From: CAYGZA01 sp964354135
Lineage (GTDB): Bacteria; Planctomycetota; Planctomycetia; Pirellulales; Thermoguttaceae
DNA length: 48,463 nucleotides
NCBI GenBank assembly: GCA_964354135.1
Contig: CAYGZA010000008.1
Coordinates: 1-48,463 of the forward strand
Reading direction: 5' to 3'
The notes under the pieces are model-generated. The model was not told the DNA's origin and did not search any database. It saw only the letters and a program-made list of their open reading frames with translations. This document shows positions 40,379 through 48,411 of the stretch, piece after piece; position 1 is the first letter of the stretch; each line of letters opens with the position of its first letter. The translations under genes and the position numbers were made by a program.

Positions 40379-41407
40379 TCACACCGCCGCCGGGAATTGT
40401 TCGCAAAACCGGATGTCGCCCGAGTTCATCAGCCGGATGTCGGGAATGCCGAACTTCATCATCGCCAGCCGCGTCAGGCCGAGCCCAAAGGCAAAACCGC
40501 TGTACTTGGTCGTATCGATCCGGCCGTACTCCAGGACCTTCGGATGGACCAGACCGCTGGGGATCAACTCGATCCAGCCGCCGCCTTTGCAGGTCGGGCA
40601 TCCCTTGCCGTCGCAGAAAACGCACCGCACGTCCAGCTCGAACCCCGGCTCGACGAAGGGGAAGAAGCCCGGGCGGACTCGAATCACCACCTCGCGGTGG
40701 AAGACCTGGCTCAACAGGGCCTTCATCACGGCGATCAGGTTGGCCACCGAGATGTCCCGGTCGACCATCAGGCCCTCCAACTGGTAGAACGTGGTCTCGT
40801 GGCTGGCATCGGTCGCCTCGTAGCGGAAGCAGCGGCCGGGAAAGATCGCCCGGATCGGGGCCCCGAACCGCTCCAGGGCCCGGACCTGGTTGGCCGAGGT
40901 GTGCGTCCGCAGGAGCAGCCCGTTCGTGAGCCAGTACGTGTCCTGCATGTCCCGCGCCGGGTGATCGCCGGGGACGTTCAGGGCGTCGAAGTTGTAGTAT
41001 TCCGTCTCGACGTCGTAGCCGGTGAGGACCATGAAGCCCATCCCCTGGAAAATGTCTTCCAACTCCATCTGAACCAGGGCAATGGGGTGAATGCACCCCA
41101 GACTGTGGTCCGTGCCGGGCAAGGTGACGTCGAGCTTCGCCGCCGGCTCGGCCCCCCGGGCGGAGAGCCGGGCTTGGGCCGATTCGACGGCCCGGGCGAT
41201 CTCCGCCTCGGCCAACGCCTTCAGCTCGTTGAGCCGCTTGCCGAACTCGCGGCGCTCGTCGGGCGACATCCGGCTGAAGTCCGTGCTCTTCATCAGGGTC
41301 GTGATGCGCCCCTTGCGACCTAGATATCCAATCCGGACTTCTTCGATTTCCTTCGCCGAGCCGGCGTTGGCCAGATCAGCGAGCAACTGCTGACGGATAT
41401 CCTCCAT
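40379..41407 (-). CDS. pheS: Phenylalanyl-tRNA synthetase alpha subunit
   Basis: A 342-aa class-II synthetase catalytic subunit. The N-terminal coiled coil (from MEDIRQQLLADLANAG) is followed by motifs: TGYDVETEYYNFDALNVP, HPARDMQDTYWL (motif 2 region), and FAFGLGLTRLAMMKFGIPD (motif 3). Start at ATG 41407 with GAGGTGG upstream. It aminoacylates tRNA-Phe together with pheT. A candidate promoter lies at 41549-41578. Confidence 0.96.
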   Translation of the reverse strand: MEDIRQQLLADLANAGSAKEIEEVRIGYLGRKGRITTLMKSTDFSRMSPDERREFGKRLNELKALAEAEIARAVESAQARLSARGAEPAAKLDVTLPGTDHSLGCIHPIALVQMELEDIFQGMGFMVLTGYDVETEYYNFDALNVPGDHPARDMQDTYWLTNGLLLRTHTSANQVRALERFGAPIRAIFPGRCFRYEATDASHETTFYQLEGLMVDRDISVANLIAVMKALLSQVFHREVVIRVRPGFFPFVEPGFELDVRCVFCDGKGCPTCKGGGWIELIPSGLVHPKVLEYGRIDTTKYSGFAFGLGLTRLAMMKFGIPDIRLMNSGDIRFCEQFPAAV

Positions 41408-41548
41408 AACCACCTCGGGGCGGGATTGCCGTGCGGACCCTTTTCCGATCGGCCGGCGGGACCATCCCTGCTTGCGCCGGGAAGGCGACTCCCCCAAAAA
41501 GGCGGAACCAGTCTCGCCGGCGCTCTAAGTAGTTTTGTAAACTGGACT

Positions 41549-41578
41549 TGTATATCCGGCTCAGGCGCCTTTCGTCAA
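41549..41578 (-). promoter_or_regulatory. Candidate promoter of pheS-pheT
   Basis: On the minus strand TTGACG (41578-41573), an 18-base spacer and TATACA (41554-41549). The leader to the pheS ATG would be about 135 bases and contains two TGGTNCCGCC words; no leader peptide with Phe codons was recognised. Confidence 0.45.
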
Positions 41579-41694
41579 GGCGGTTTGGCTCCAGGGACGC
41601 AGAACGGCGCCGGGAATACTCCCCAAGCCGCGCACAAGCCACGTCGGGGCCGCGACGTCGTGCCGCATCGCGCCAGCGCACGTGATCGCCGGCC

Positions 41695-42216
41695 CTAGAG
41701 GTACTTCTGGTAGGCCGCCACCGCCAGGGCGTCGCAGCGCTCGTTTTCCGCGTGGCCGCTGTGGCCGCGGATGTGGGTCACTTTCACCCGGTGCTTGGCA
41801 GCCAACTCGTCCAAGCGGCGCCAGAGGTCCTCGTTCTTGATTGCGGCCCAGCGTTGTCCTTCGCGGCGCCGCCAGCCGTTGGCCTTCCACTTGGGGAGCC
41901 ACTCGGAGAGCCCTTTGAGCAGGTAGATGCTGTCGCTGACGAGCTCGACGAAAGTCGGCCGCTTCAGCGCCTCCAGGCCCCGGAGCACGGCAATCAGCTC
42001 CATGCGGTTATTGGTGGTCTCGCGTTCGGCCCCCGAGCGCTCCAATTCCTTGCCGGAAGAGGGGTGACGGAGGAGAAAGGCCCAGCCGCCCGGCCCCGGA
42101 TTCCCGCTGCAGGCCCCGTCGGTGAAGAGCTGGACCTCGGGATTCTCCGGCGGTCGCGGTGACTTCACCTCGCGCGACTTCTCCCGCGTAACGGACGGCG
42201 ATTTGCTTCGGACCAT
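41695..42216 (-). CDS. rnhA: Ribonuclease HI
   Basis: A 173-aa RNase H type 1. Catalytic residues are visible: D33 in FTDGACSGNPGPGGW, Glu in NRMELIAVL, Asp in VSDSIYL, and His/Asp in HSGHAENERCDALA. It degrades RNA in RNA-DNA hybrids. A basic N-terminal extension of about 27 residues (MVRSKSPSVTREKSREVK) precedes the core; ATG 42216 is chosen, with only a weak ribosome site. It follows the secreted protein gene by 22 bases. Confidence 0.94.
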   Translation of the reverse strand: MVRSKSPSVTREKSREVKSPRPPENPEVQLFTDGACSGNPGPGGWAFLLRHPSSGKELERSGAERETTNNRMELIAVLRGLEALKRPTFVELVSDSIYLLKGLSEWLPKWKANGWRRREGQRWAAIKNEDLWRRLDELAAKHRVKVTHIRGHSGHAENERCDALAVAAYQKYL

Positions 42217-42238
42217 GTGCGAAACCCGCCAGGCGCCT

Positions 42239-43369
42239 TCATTTCGGGTCGGTCGAGAGGATTGCCCCGCCGTCGGCATCGCAGACCCGCAGTTGAAAGT
42301 CCCACTGCCGGGCCCATTCCTCCGTCAGCTCGTTCTGGCAGACTTTCACGAGGATCGCGTTGCGTCCCGGCTCGAGAACCGTCCGGCTCACGTATTGGTC
42401 CGGCTGCGACCCGCTGTGATACACGTGGTACTGGTTGATCGGCTTTCCGTTGCACCACAGCTTGATGGCGTTCATGGAGGTGAGCCGCAGTTGGACCTCT
42501 TGCCGCCGGTCGGAGATGAACTCCGCCGCGGCGTAACCGGCGACCCCCTTCTGTTCGCCGAATGCCTTGTTGAAATCCACCGTGCCGAAATCGTCGGTGC
42601 CCGCGAAATCGACCCAGCGTACCGGCCCTTTCTTGCCCTCGTACGCGGCGTCGAGCCGGATTTCCCGCTCCGGCCCATAGACGGCCTCGAACCCCTTGCC
42701 GCCGCCGTTGTCGAACGGGCCGATGAGCTTCCAGCGCACGAGATACCCGAACTGCCGCGGCAGGTCCACCGACTCGCCCAGCTTTCGCAGCCGGTCCGCC
42801 ACCAGCCTGACCTGGTCCAGGTCTCGGGCCGCGCCCAGCGCCTGCCGGTAGGCGGCCACCGCTTCGGGCCGTTTCTCGGCCTTCGCCAGGGCGGACGCCC
42901 GGTCGATCGCCCGCGCCACGGCGTCGCGCCGCAGTTCCAGGCTTGGATCGTTAAGCATCCCGGGGAGAAGCTGCTCGGGGGTCTTGGGGTCCGCCCGGAC
43001 CAGCCATTCATAGGCCAGCCGCCTCGCCCGCGGTGCGTGATGCGTTTCGCGGAGGAACTTCTCCAGCCCCGCCACCGGCAGCGGACGACCGCGCTGCAAC
43101 TGCCGCTCGGCGATCGCGTCCGCCGCGGTCGCGATCCAGTTGGCGGCCAGCGGGCCCGCGCCGTCCATCCCGGCCAGAACGGCCGGCAATTGGGCGGCAT
43201 CGGCCTCCACCAGTTGCTCCCACGCCCCGGTCGCCTCGCGGTGCCCGACTGCGTTCGGGCCCACGGCCCGGAGCTTCCCAAGCTGCGGCTCGATATCCGC
43301 AGCCTGGCCCCGGACCATTCCGGCCAGAGCCAGGCAGACTACCCACGTCGCCCGTTGCCAACGTCTCAT
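42239..43369 (-). CDS. Secreted protein with helical repeat and beta-sandwich domains
   Basis: A 376-aa protein with a signal peptide (WVVCLALAGMVRG). Residues ~30-210 are helical, possibly a TPR or HEAT-like array (RPEAVAAYRQALGAARDLD). From WKLIGPFDNGGGKGF onward comes a beta-sandwich typical of planctomycete secreted proteins (LTSMNAIKLWCNGKPINQYHVY; LEPGRNAILVKVCQNE). The ATG at 43369 is the best start since the signal peptide begins there. Function unknown; carbohydrate binding is plausible. Confidence 0.65.
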   Translation of the reverse strand: MRRWQRATWVVCLALAGMVRGQAADIEPQLGKLRAVGPNAVGHREATGAWEQLVEADAAQLPAVLAGMDGAGPLAANWIATAADAIAERQLQRGRPLPVAGLEKFLRETHHAPRARRLAYEWLVRADPKTPEQLLPGMLNDPSLELRRDAVARAIDRASALAKAEKRPEAVAAYRQALGAARDLDQVRLVADRLRKLGESVDLPRQFGYLVRWKLIGPFDNGGGKGFEAVYGPEREIRLDAAYEGKKGPVRWVDFAGTDDFGTVDFNKAFGEQKGVAGYAAAEFISDRRQEVQLRLTSMNAIKLWCNGKPINQYHVYHSGSQPDQYVSRTVLEPGRNAILVKVCQNELTEEWARQWDFQLRVCDADGGAILSTDPK

Positions 43370-43459
43370 GAGATGTGCTTCTCGACCGCCAGGGAGGACT
43401 GTTGTTGCCTTGAGGGCCGCCATTATACTGGATCGTCGGTTTGGAAGGGAGACAAGCCC

Positions 43460-44644
43460 GTGCAAACGCCCATCGGCTACGACTTCGTCGCCCCCCAGCG
43501 GATCGTCTTCGGCTGGGGACGCCGCCGCGAGGTCGGGGCCCTGGCACGCAGTCTCGGCCGCCGGGCGCTCGTCATCTGCGGGGCCCCGGTGCTGGAGGAA
43601 AACGGAACGTTGGATCAAGTCACGGATGCGCTGCGGGCTGAAGGTGTTGGGTCGGTTTTCCTCGAGACCATTGTCCACGAGCCCGAGGTGCAGGACGTGG
43701 ACCGCGCGGCAGCGGCGGTTCGCGCCGCGGGATTGCGGAGCGGCGATTTCGTCCTGGCCATCGGCGGTGGGGCGGCGATCGACCTGGGCAAGGCCGTCGC
43801 CGCCATGGCCGTAAGCGACGAGAGCCCCACGGTCAAGGACTACCTGGAGAACGTCGGCCGCGACCTCAGGCTCGCCAACGACCCGCTCCCCATCCTTGCG
43901 ATGCCGACCACCGCCGGCACCGGTGCCGAGGCCACCCGCAACGCGGTCATTTCCTCCTACGACCCGCCGTTCAAGAAAAGCCTGCGGTCCGAGAAGATCA
44001 TGCCGCGGATCGCCCTGGTGGACCCGGAGCTGACGGTCAGCGTCCCGCCGGCGGTGACCGCGGCCAGCGGCATGGACGCGATCACGCAGCTCATCGAGAG
44101 CTTCATTTCCCGCAAGGCCCAGCCCATCCCGCAGGCCCTGGCGATGGACGGGCTCAAGAAGGCGGTCCCGGCAATCGTGGAGGCCGTGGAGAACGGCGCG
44201 TCGCAGCCGGCCCGCGAAAAAATGGCCCACGCCGCGATGCTCTCCGGCATGTGCCTGGCAAACTCCGGGCTGGGGATGGCCCATGGCGTGGCGGCGGCGT
44301 TGGGCGTCCACTGCCGCGTGGCCCACGGAGTGGCGTGCGCTTTGATGCTGCCGGTCGCTCTCCGCGTGAACTCCCAAGTGCGTCAGGCGGAGTTGGCCCG
44401 GCTGGCCCACCTGCTATTCGGTAAGGGGCCGTCTGCGTCGCCGGAAGAAGCGGTGGACGTTTTCATTCAAGAGATCTCGAAGCTGTGCGATCGCGTGGGC
44501 GTCCCGCGGCGGCTCTCGCAACTCGGTGTCACCGCCGGCCAAATCCCCGACATTGTCAGGAGTTCCCGCGGCAGCAGCATGAGCGGCAATCCCCGGGAGC
44601 TTTCCGACGCCGAGCTGACCGCCATCCTGGAGGAAATCCTGTGA
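43460..44644 (+). CDS. Iron-containing alcohol dehydrogenase family protein
   Basis: A 394-aa group III alcohol dehydrogenase-like protein. The NAD-binding loop GGGAAIDLGKAVA and TAGTGAEATRNAVI are clear. Metal ligands: Asp in GMDAITQLIE, where the adjacent His of the usual DALTHAIE is Gln, and the two His in MAHGVAAALGVHCRVAHGVACA. GTG start at 43460 with AAGGGAG nine bases upstream. Its stop overlaps the PfkB kinase start, so the pair is translationally coupled. It probably oxidises or reduces an alcohol, aldehyde or sugar alcohol. Confidence 0.85.
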   Translation: MQTPIGYDFVAPQRIVFGWGRRREVGALARSLGRRALVICGAPVLEENGTLDQVTDALRAEGVGSVFLETIVHEPEVQDVDRAAAAVRAAGLRSGDFVLAIGGGAAIDLGKAVAAMAVSDESPTVKDYLENVGRDLRLANDPLPILAMPTTAGTGAEATRNAVISSYDPPFKKSLRSEKIMPRIALVDPELTVSVPPAVTAASGMDAITQLIESFISRKAQPIPQALAMDGLKKAVPAIVEAVENGASQPAREKMAHAAMLSGMCLANSGLGMAHGVAAALGVHCRVAHGVACALMLPVALRVNSQVRQAELARLAHLLFGKGPSASPEEAVDVFIQEISKLCDRVGVPRRLSQLGVTAGQIPDIVRSSRGSSMSGNPRELSDAELTAILEEIL

Positions 44645-45573
44645 TCCTTGCGGCAGGGCTCACCCCGGCCTGGCAGCAGGTCCTCGTCTTCGACTCCTTC
44701 CGCTACGGCGAGGTGAACCGCGCCCGGGAGGTCCACTGGTGCGCCTCGGGCAAGGTGTTCAACGTCGCGGTGGCGCTGCACCGGCTGGGCGGCCCGAGCA
44801 TGACGCTGGCCCCGGTCGGCGGCCTACCCCTGGTGCCCATCGAGCGGGAGTTCAAGGGCACGAACATCGAGCACCGGTGGATCGTCACAAAGGCGTCCAC
44901 GCGGGTTTGCACGACGATTATCGACCGCTCAAGCGGCAAGATAACCGAGCTGGTGGAGAACGGCCAGTCTCTGACGCCGGAAGAGCTTGCCGAGTTTCGC
45001 CAGGCATACGCCGAGGAGGCTGCCAAGTCCGAGATCGCGATCATCATCGGTTCCCTGCCGGTCGGCACGCCCGCTTCCTTCTACCGCGAGCTGGTCGAGC
45101 GCACGCCCTGCCCGGCCATTCTCGACTTCCGCGGCGAAGGGCTCTTGTCATGTCTCGACCTGCGGCCGCTGGTCGTCAAGCCGAACCGCGAGGAGCTTGC
45201 GCAAACGGTCGGCCGCCCGCTGGAGACCGACGAAGACCTGCTGGGGGCGATGCGCTTGCTCAACCACCGCGGGGCCCAGTGGGTCATCATCACCCAAGGC
45301 AGCCGGCCCGTCTGGGTCACTTCCGCGGACGCCACCTACCGCCTTCACCCCTTGCCGGCCGAACCGATCGTCAACCCGATCGGCTGCGGCGACGTGATCG
45401 CTGCGGCCGTTGCCTGGTCCCTCCGCTCCGGCCGCGACATGCTCCACTCGCTGCGCCTCGGCCTGGCCGCCGCCCACGCGAACCTTCAGCACGTGCTTCC
45501 CGGGCGGTTCGATCCGGCGGGGATCCGTGAGCGCACCGAAGCGGTTCGCGTGGAAGAAGTGATTCCTCGGTGA
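44641..45573 (+). CDS. PfkB-family sugar kinase (1-phosphofructokinase/tagatose kinase-like)
   Basis: A 310-aa ribokinase-fold kinase. The N-terminus MILAAGLTPAWQQVLVFD and SGKVFNVAVALHRLGG match the hexose-phosphate kinase subgroup (GKGxNVA is usual, here GKVFNVA). PNREEL, and the catalytic NPIGCGD with the base Asp (GAGD is usual), are present. GTG 44641 overlaps the stop of the dehydrogenase gene by GTGA. It likely phosphorylates a sugar or sugar phosphate made by its partner; substrate unknown. Confidence 0.83.
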   Translation: MILAAGLTPAWQQVLVFDSFRYGEVNRAREVHWCASGKVFNVAVALHRLGGPSMTLAPVGGLPLVPIEREFKGTNIEHRWIVTKASTRVCTTIIDRSSGKITELVENGQSLTPEELAEFRQAYAEEAAKSEIAIIIGSLPVGTPASFYRELVERTPCPAILDFRGEGLLSCLDLRPLVVKPNREELAQTVGRPLETDEDLLGAMRLLNHRGAQWVIITQGSRPVWVTSADATYRLHPLPAEPIVNPIGCGDVIAAAVAWSLRSGRDMLHSLRLGLAAAHANLQHVLPGRFDPAGIRERTEAVRVEEVIPR

Positions 45574-45607
45574 AAGCCGCTTGCTCACTTCCTACCTGCG
45601 CATCGTG

Positions 45608-45636
45608 TTGACACACAAGGCCTATCGTGATAGCTT
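45608..45636 (+). promoter_or_regulatory. Candidate promoter of the toxin-antitoxin operon
   Basis: A perfect TTGACA at 45608-45613, a 17-base spacer, and a weaker TAGCTT at 45631-45636. The antitoxin ATG follows about 40 bases later. Confidence 0.45.
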
Positions 45637-45684
45637 GAGCGGGGCAAGATGACTGAGATTCTCGGACATCGAGAGGAGTCGGGA

Positions 45685-45894
45685 ATGGCCTACACGACTC
45701 TGGATGAAGCTCAAATCAAAGAGCTGTTCAAGCAGGCGTTTGTTGAGCTGCTCCAAGAACGGAGAGAGCTGCTTTACGATCTTCTGGCGGAGATTGTTGA
45801 GGACGCGATGCTGCTCAGGGCCATCCGGGAGGGCCAGGATACGGCAACCGTGCAGCGAGCGGAGGTATTCCGGCTCCTGGAGGGGGTGTCTTGA
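45685..45894 (+). CDS. Antitoxin of RelE-type pair
   Basis: A 69-aa acidic helical protein (MAYTTLDEAQIKELFKQAF) of the size and charge expected for an antitoxin that neutralises the RelE-like toxin encoded next. ATG 45685 with GAGAGGAG six bases upstream. Its stop overlaps the TTG start of the toxin by four bases. No specific DNA-binding fold was recognised. Confidence 0.72.
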   Translation: MAYTTLDEAQIKELFKQAFVELLQERRELLYDLLAEIVEDAMLLRAIREGQDTATVQRAEVFRLLEGVS

Positions 45895-46157
45895 AGGTCG
45901 AGTTCAAGACGAGCTTCGTCAAGGACCTGGAGCGCGCGACGGACAAATCGCTCAGAGATCGCATCAAGGATGCGATAGAACGGGTCGAACGGGCGCAGAC
46001 CCTTCAGGAAGTGGAGAACATCAAGAAGCTGCGAGGCGGCGAGCGGTACTTTCGAATCAGAATCGGAGACTACCGCCTCGGTTTGGCATTGGAAGGGGAC
46101 ACCGCGATTTTCGTTCGATGCCTGCACCGGCGGGACCTTTACCGGCATTTTCCGTAG
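45891..46157 (+). CDS. RelE/ParE-family toxin
   Basis: An 88-aa RelE-superfamily toxin. FVKDLERATDKSLRDRI, LRGGERYFRIRIGDYRLGLAL and FVRCLHRRDLYRHFP follow the family pattern, with conserved Arg/Tyr in the YRLG strand and a C-terminal HRRDxY motif. It is likely a translation-associated mRNA endonuclease. TTG start at 45891 overlaps the antitoxin stop (TTGA), so translation is coupled. Confidence 0.85.
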   Translation: MKVEFKTSFVKDLERATDKSLRDRIKDAIERVERAQTLQEVENIKKLRGGERYFRIRIGDYRLGLALEGDTAIFVRCLHRRDLYRHFP

Positions 46158-46165
46158 CCAGGACG

Positions 46166-46200
46166 GATAGCTGATTGCTGATAGCTGATAGCTGAAAGCT
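46166..46200. repeat. Heptamer array of GATAGCT type
   Basis: Five 7-mers (GATAGCT, GATTGCT, GATAGCT, GATAGCT, GAAAGCT). It ends exactly where the Gfo/Idh gene ends; the stop codon at 46199-46201 uses its last two bases. Confidence 0.85.
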
Positions 46201-47224
46201 ACTCCAGCGGCAGCTTGACCGGCCGGCCGCCTTGGGCGATCGACCGGTCGATCGCCATGCAGACCTCGTGGGTCCGGTAGGCGTCGGCGATGTTGCAGTG
46301 CGACTCGCGGCCCTGGAGGATGCAATCCACCAGGTGGTTCACCTCGGCGTCGAAGGGATGGTGCTCCACGGCCCCGGAATCGGGAAGGATCGTCTGCATC
46401 GTGGTCCAGCCCTTCTGGCCCGGGAAGAGCCGCTTGGACCAGACTCGGTTGTCGCGCAACGTCCCTTCGGTGCCCGCCAGGTCGATGTTAAACGCGTAGG
46501 GCATCTCCGCGTCGAACAGGGCCGAGGTCTTGCCGATCGTGCCGTCGTCGAACTTCAGTATTGCTACGACGTTCGACTCGTACTCGAAGTTGCCCTTGAC
46601 GTTGTTCGCAAACGCGGCCGCTTCGGCCACCTCGCGGCCGGAGAACCAGCGGATGGCGTCCACCGCGTGGCAGCCGCCCAGGAGCATCGTGCTGCCGCCG
46701 TACTCCTTCTTGTGGCCCCACTCGAAGCCGGTCCACCACTGGGCCAGGCCGTGCCAGTAGTCCACCTCGACGTAGAAGAGCTTGCCGATCGCCCCGGCGG
46801 CCAGGAGGGACTTGAGGTTCTCAAAAAGCGGGTTCCATCGCAATACGAAGCTCACCACGCTCCGCACGCCCGCCTTCGCCACCGCATCCCGCAGGGCCCG
46901 GTTCTCCTCCATCGAGAGGCACATCGGCTTCTCCATGAGGATGTGCTTGCCGGCCTTCGCGGCGGCGATCCCCTGGGGCGTGTGGACCTGGTTCGGGCCG
47001 CTCAGGTTGACGATGTCCACACGGCCGTCCCGCAGCACCTGGTCGAAATCCTCGTGGATCGTCGCGTCGAGGCTGAGCTTCTCCACCAGCCGCCGGGCAC
47101 TTTCCTTGCGCCGGCTGCCGACGGAAACGATCTTTGCGTGCGGATTCTTGAGCCAACTGGCGGCATGCGCGTATGCCACCTGCCCGGCGCCGTGGATTGC
47201 CACCCCCAATTTGCCGTCGATCAT
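46199..47224 (-). CDS. Gfo/Idh/MocA-family oxidoreductase
   Basis: A 341-aa NAD(P)-dependent oxidoreductase. The Rossmann start LGVAIHGAGQVAYAHA and the family EKP motif in GKHILMEKPMCLSMEENR are clear. The C-terminal alpha/beta domain includes KKEYGGSTMLLGGCHAVDAIRW with the usual catalytic-region His. Such enzymes oxidise or reduce sugars and inositols. ATG 47224 has GGAGAA about six bases upstream. No Tat signal, so probably cytoplasmic. Divergent from the PIG-L gene at 47542. Confidence 0.9.
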   Translation of the reverse strand: MIDGKLGVAIHGAGQVAYAHAASWLKNPHAKIVSVGSRRKESARRLVEKLSLDATIHEDFDQVLRDGRVDIVNLSGPNQVHTPQGIAAAKAGKHILMEKPMCLSMEENRALRDAVAKAGVRSVVSFVLRWNPLFENLKSLLAAGAIGKLFYVEVDYWHGLAQWWTGFEWGHKKEYGGSTMLLGGCHAVDAIRWFSGREVAEAAAFANNVKGNFEYESNVVAILKFDDGTIGKTSALFDAEMPYAFNIDLAGTEGTLRDNRVWSKRLFPGQKGWTTMQTILPDSGAVEHHPFDAEVNHLVDCILQGRESHCNIADAYRTHEVCMAIDRSIAQGGRPVKLPLE

Positions 47225-47361
47225 GAGTCTTCTCCGAAGGAAAGCCGACTACCTCAACTCCTCAACCTCCATCAAGATGCCCCAATCGCGCGGGCCGTGC
47301 AAGCCCGGGCGATCGGATTCTCGGCGCAGCAAGACCGCCGCCAGACAGACCGCCACCAAGC

Positions 47362-47394
47362 AGACTTCCGAAGTCTTTGAGACTTCGGAAGTCT
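47362..47394. repeat. REP palindrome, copy 6
   Basis: A 33-bp unit with arms identical to the other copies and centre TTTGA, 138 bases after the start of the leftward Gfo/Idh gene and 148 before the PIG-L ATG. Confidence 0.9.
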
Positions 47395-47541
47395 TCGGAC
47401 GCGGCAGTTGTCGCCTGACGGGCGATGGCTATACTGAATGGGCACGAGAAGCATGCGTTTGCACCGTCGTGCGGGGCAAGCCCGGCCGCCATGCAGCGCT
47501 TCGGCACAACCGCAACCACGCAAACCGGAATCGTCGCAACG

Positions 47542-48297
47542 ATGGCAATCCCTACCAACAAGACCGTGCTGGCCTTCATGGCCCATCCGGATGACGCGGA
47601 GTTCCTCTGCGCCGGCACCCTGATCCGCCTGGCCGAGGCGGGCTGGGAGATCCACATTGCCACCTGCGCCCCGGGCGATTGCGGAACGGCCACGGAAAAC
47701 CGCTGGGTTATATCGAGCATTCGCACGAAGGAGGCTGCCCGGGCGGCGGCCCTCATCGGCGGCACGTACCACTGCCTCGACGAGCGGGACGGGTTCATCC
47801 TCTGCGACAAGCCGGCGCTTCAGAAGGCCTACGACCTGTTCCGCCGGGTTGCGCCCTCGCTGGTATTCACCCTCGCGCCAAAGGATTACATGGTGGACCA
47901 CGAGCAGGCGTCGCTGTTGGCCCGGGCGGCGAGCTTCATTTTCGCCGCGCCCAACGTCTCGGCGTTTCCCGTGATCGAGGGCTCGTGCGTGCCCTACCTG
48001 TACTACTGCGACCCGGTCGACGGGATGGATTTCTTGGGCCGGCCGGTCGAGCCCACCACGTACGTGGACGTCACCGAACAGATGGAGAAGAAGACCGCGA
48101 TGCTCGCCTGCCACGCCAGCCAGCGGGACTGGCTCTTGAAGCACCACGGGGTGGACGAGTACCTCAACGCCATGAAGCGGCACGCGGCGGCACGCGGCGA
48201 GCAGGCGGGCGTTGCAGCGGCCGAGGCCTTTGTGCAGCACCGCGGCCACGCGTATCCGAAAGAGGACGTGTTGACCAGCCTGTTCGGGGGCCGCTAG
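47542..48297 (+). CDS. PIG-L/LmbE-family deacetylase
   Basis: A 251-aa zinc deacetylase. The motif AHPDDAEFLCAGTL contains the catalytic His-x-Asp-Asp, and DYMVDHEQA holds the later His. It probably removes acetyl groups from N-acetyl sugars or related conjugates. ATG 47542 (MAIPTNKTVLAFMAHPDD) is preferred to the 47425 start, whose 39 extra residues look non-conserved; the ribosome site is weak. The heptamer array follows the stop. Confidence 0.88.
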   Translation: MAIPTNKTVLAFMAHPDDAEFLCAGTLIRLAEAGWEIHIATCAPGDCGTATENRWVISSIRTKEAARAAALIGGTYHCLDERDGFILCDKPALQKAYDLFRRVAPSLVFTLAPKDYMVDHEQASLLARAASFIFAAPNVSAFPVIEGSCVPYLYYCDPVDGMDFLGRPVEPTTYVDVTEQMEKKTAMLACHASQRDWLLKHHGVDEYLNAMKRHAAARGEQAGVAAAEAFVQHRGHAYPKEDVLTSLFGGR

Positions 48298-48302
48298 CGA
48301 TG

Positions 48303-48411
48303 AGCTATCAGCCGTCAGCTATCAGCTATCAGCAATCAGCCGTCAGCTATCAGCTTTCAGCACTCGATGGAAGGCCGCTTACACGCTGCTGAAAGCTGAT
48401 AGCTGATAGCT
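48303..48411. repeat. Long heptamer array with inverted tail
   Basis: Nine 7-mers of AGCTATC type (48303-48365), a 22-base spacer, then three heptamers in reverse orientation (GAAAGCT, GATAGCT, GATAGCT within 48388-48411). The two halves could pair as a long hairpin just after the PIG-L stop. Confidence 0.85.

Noticed and set aside
43370..44410. Upstream extension of the secreted protein gene at 42239-43369
   Set aside because: The frame runs on over the Fe-ADH gene antisense. The signal peptide starts at 43369, so that ATG is the real start.
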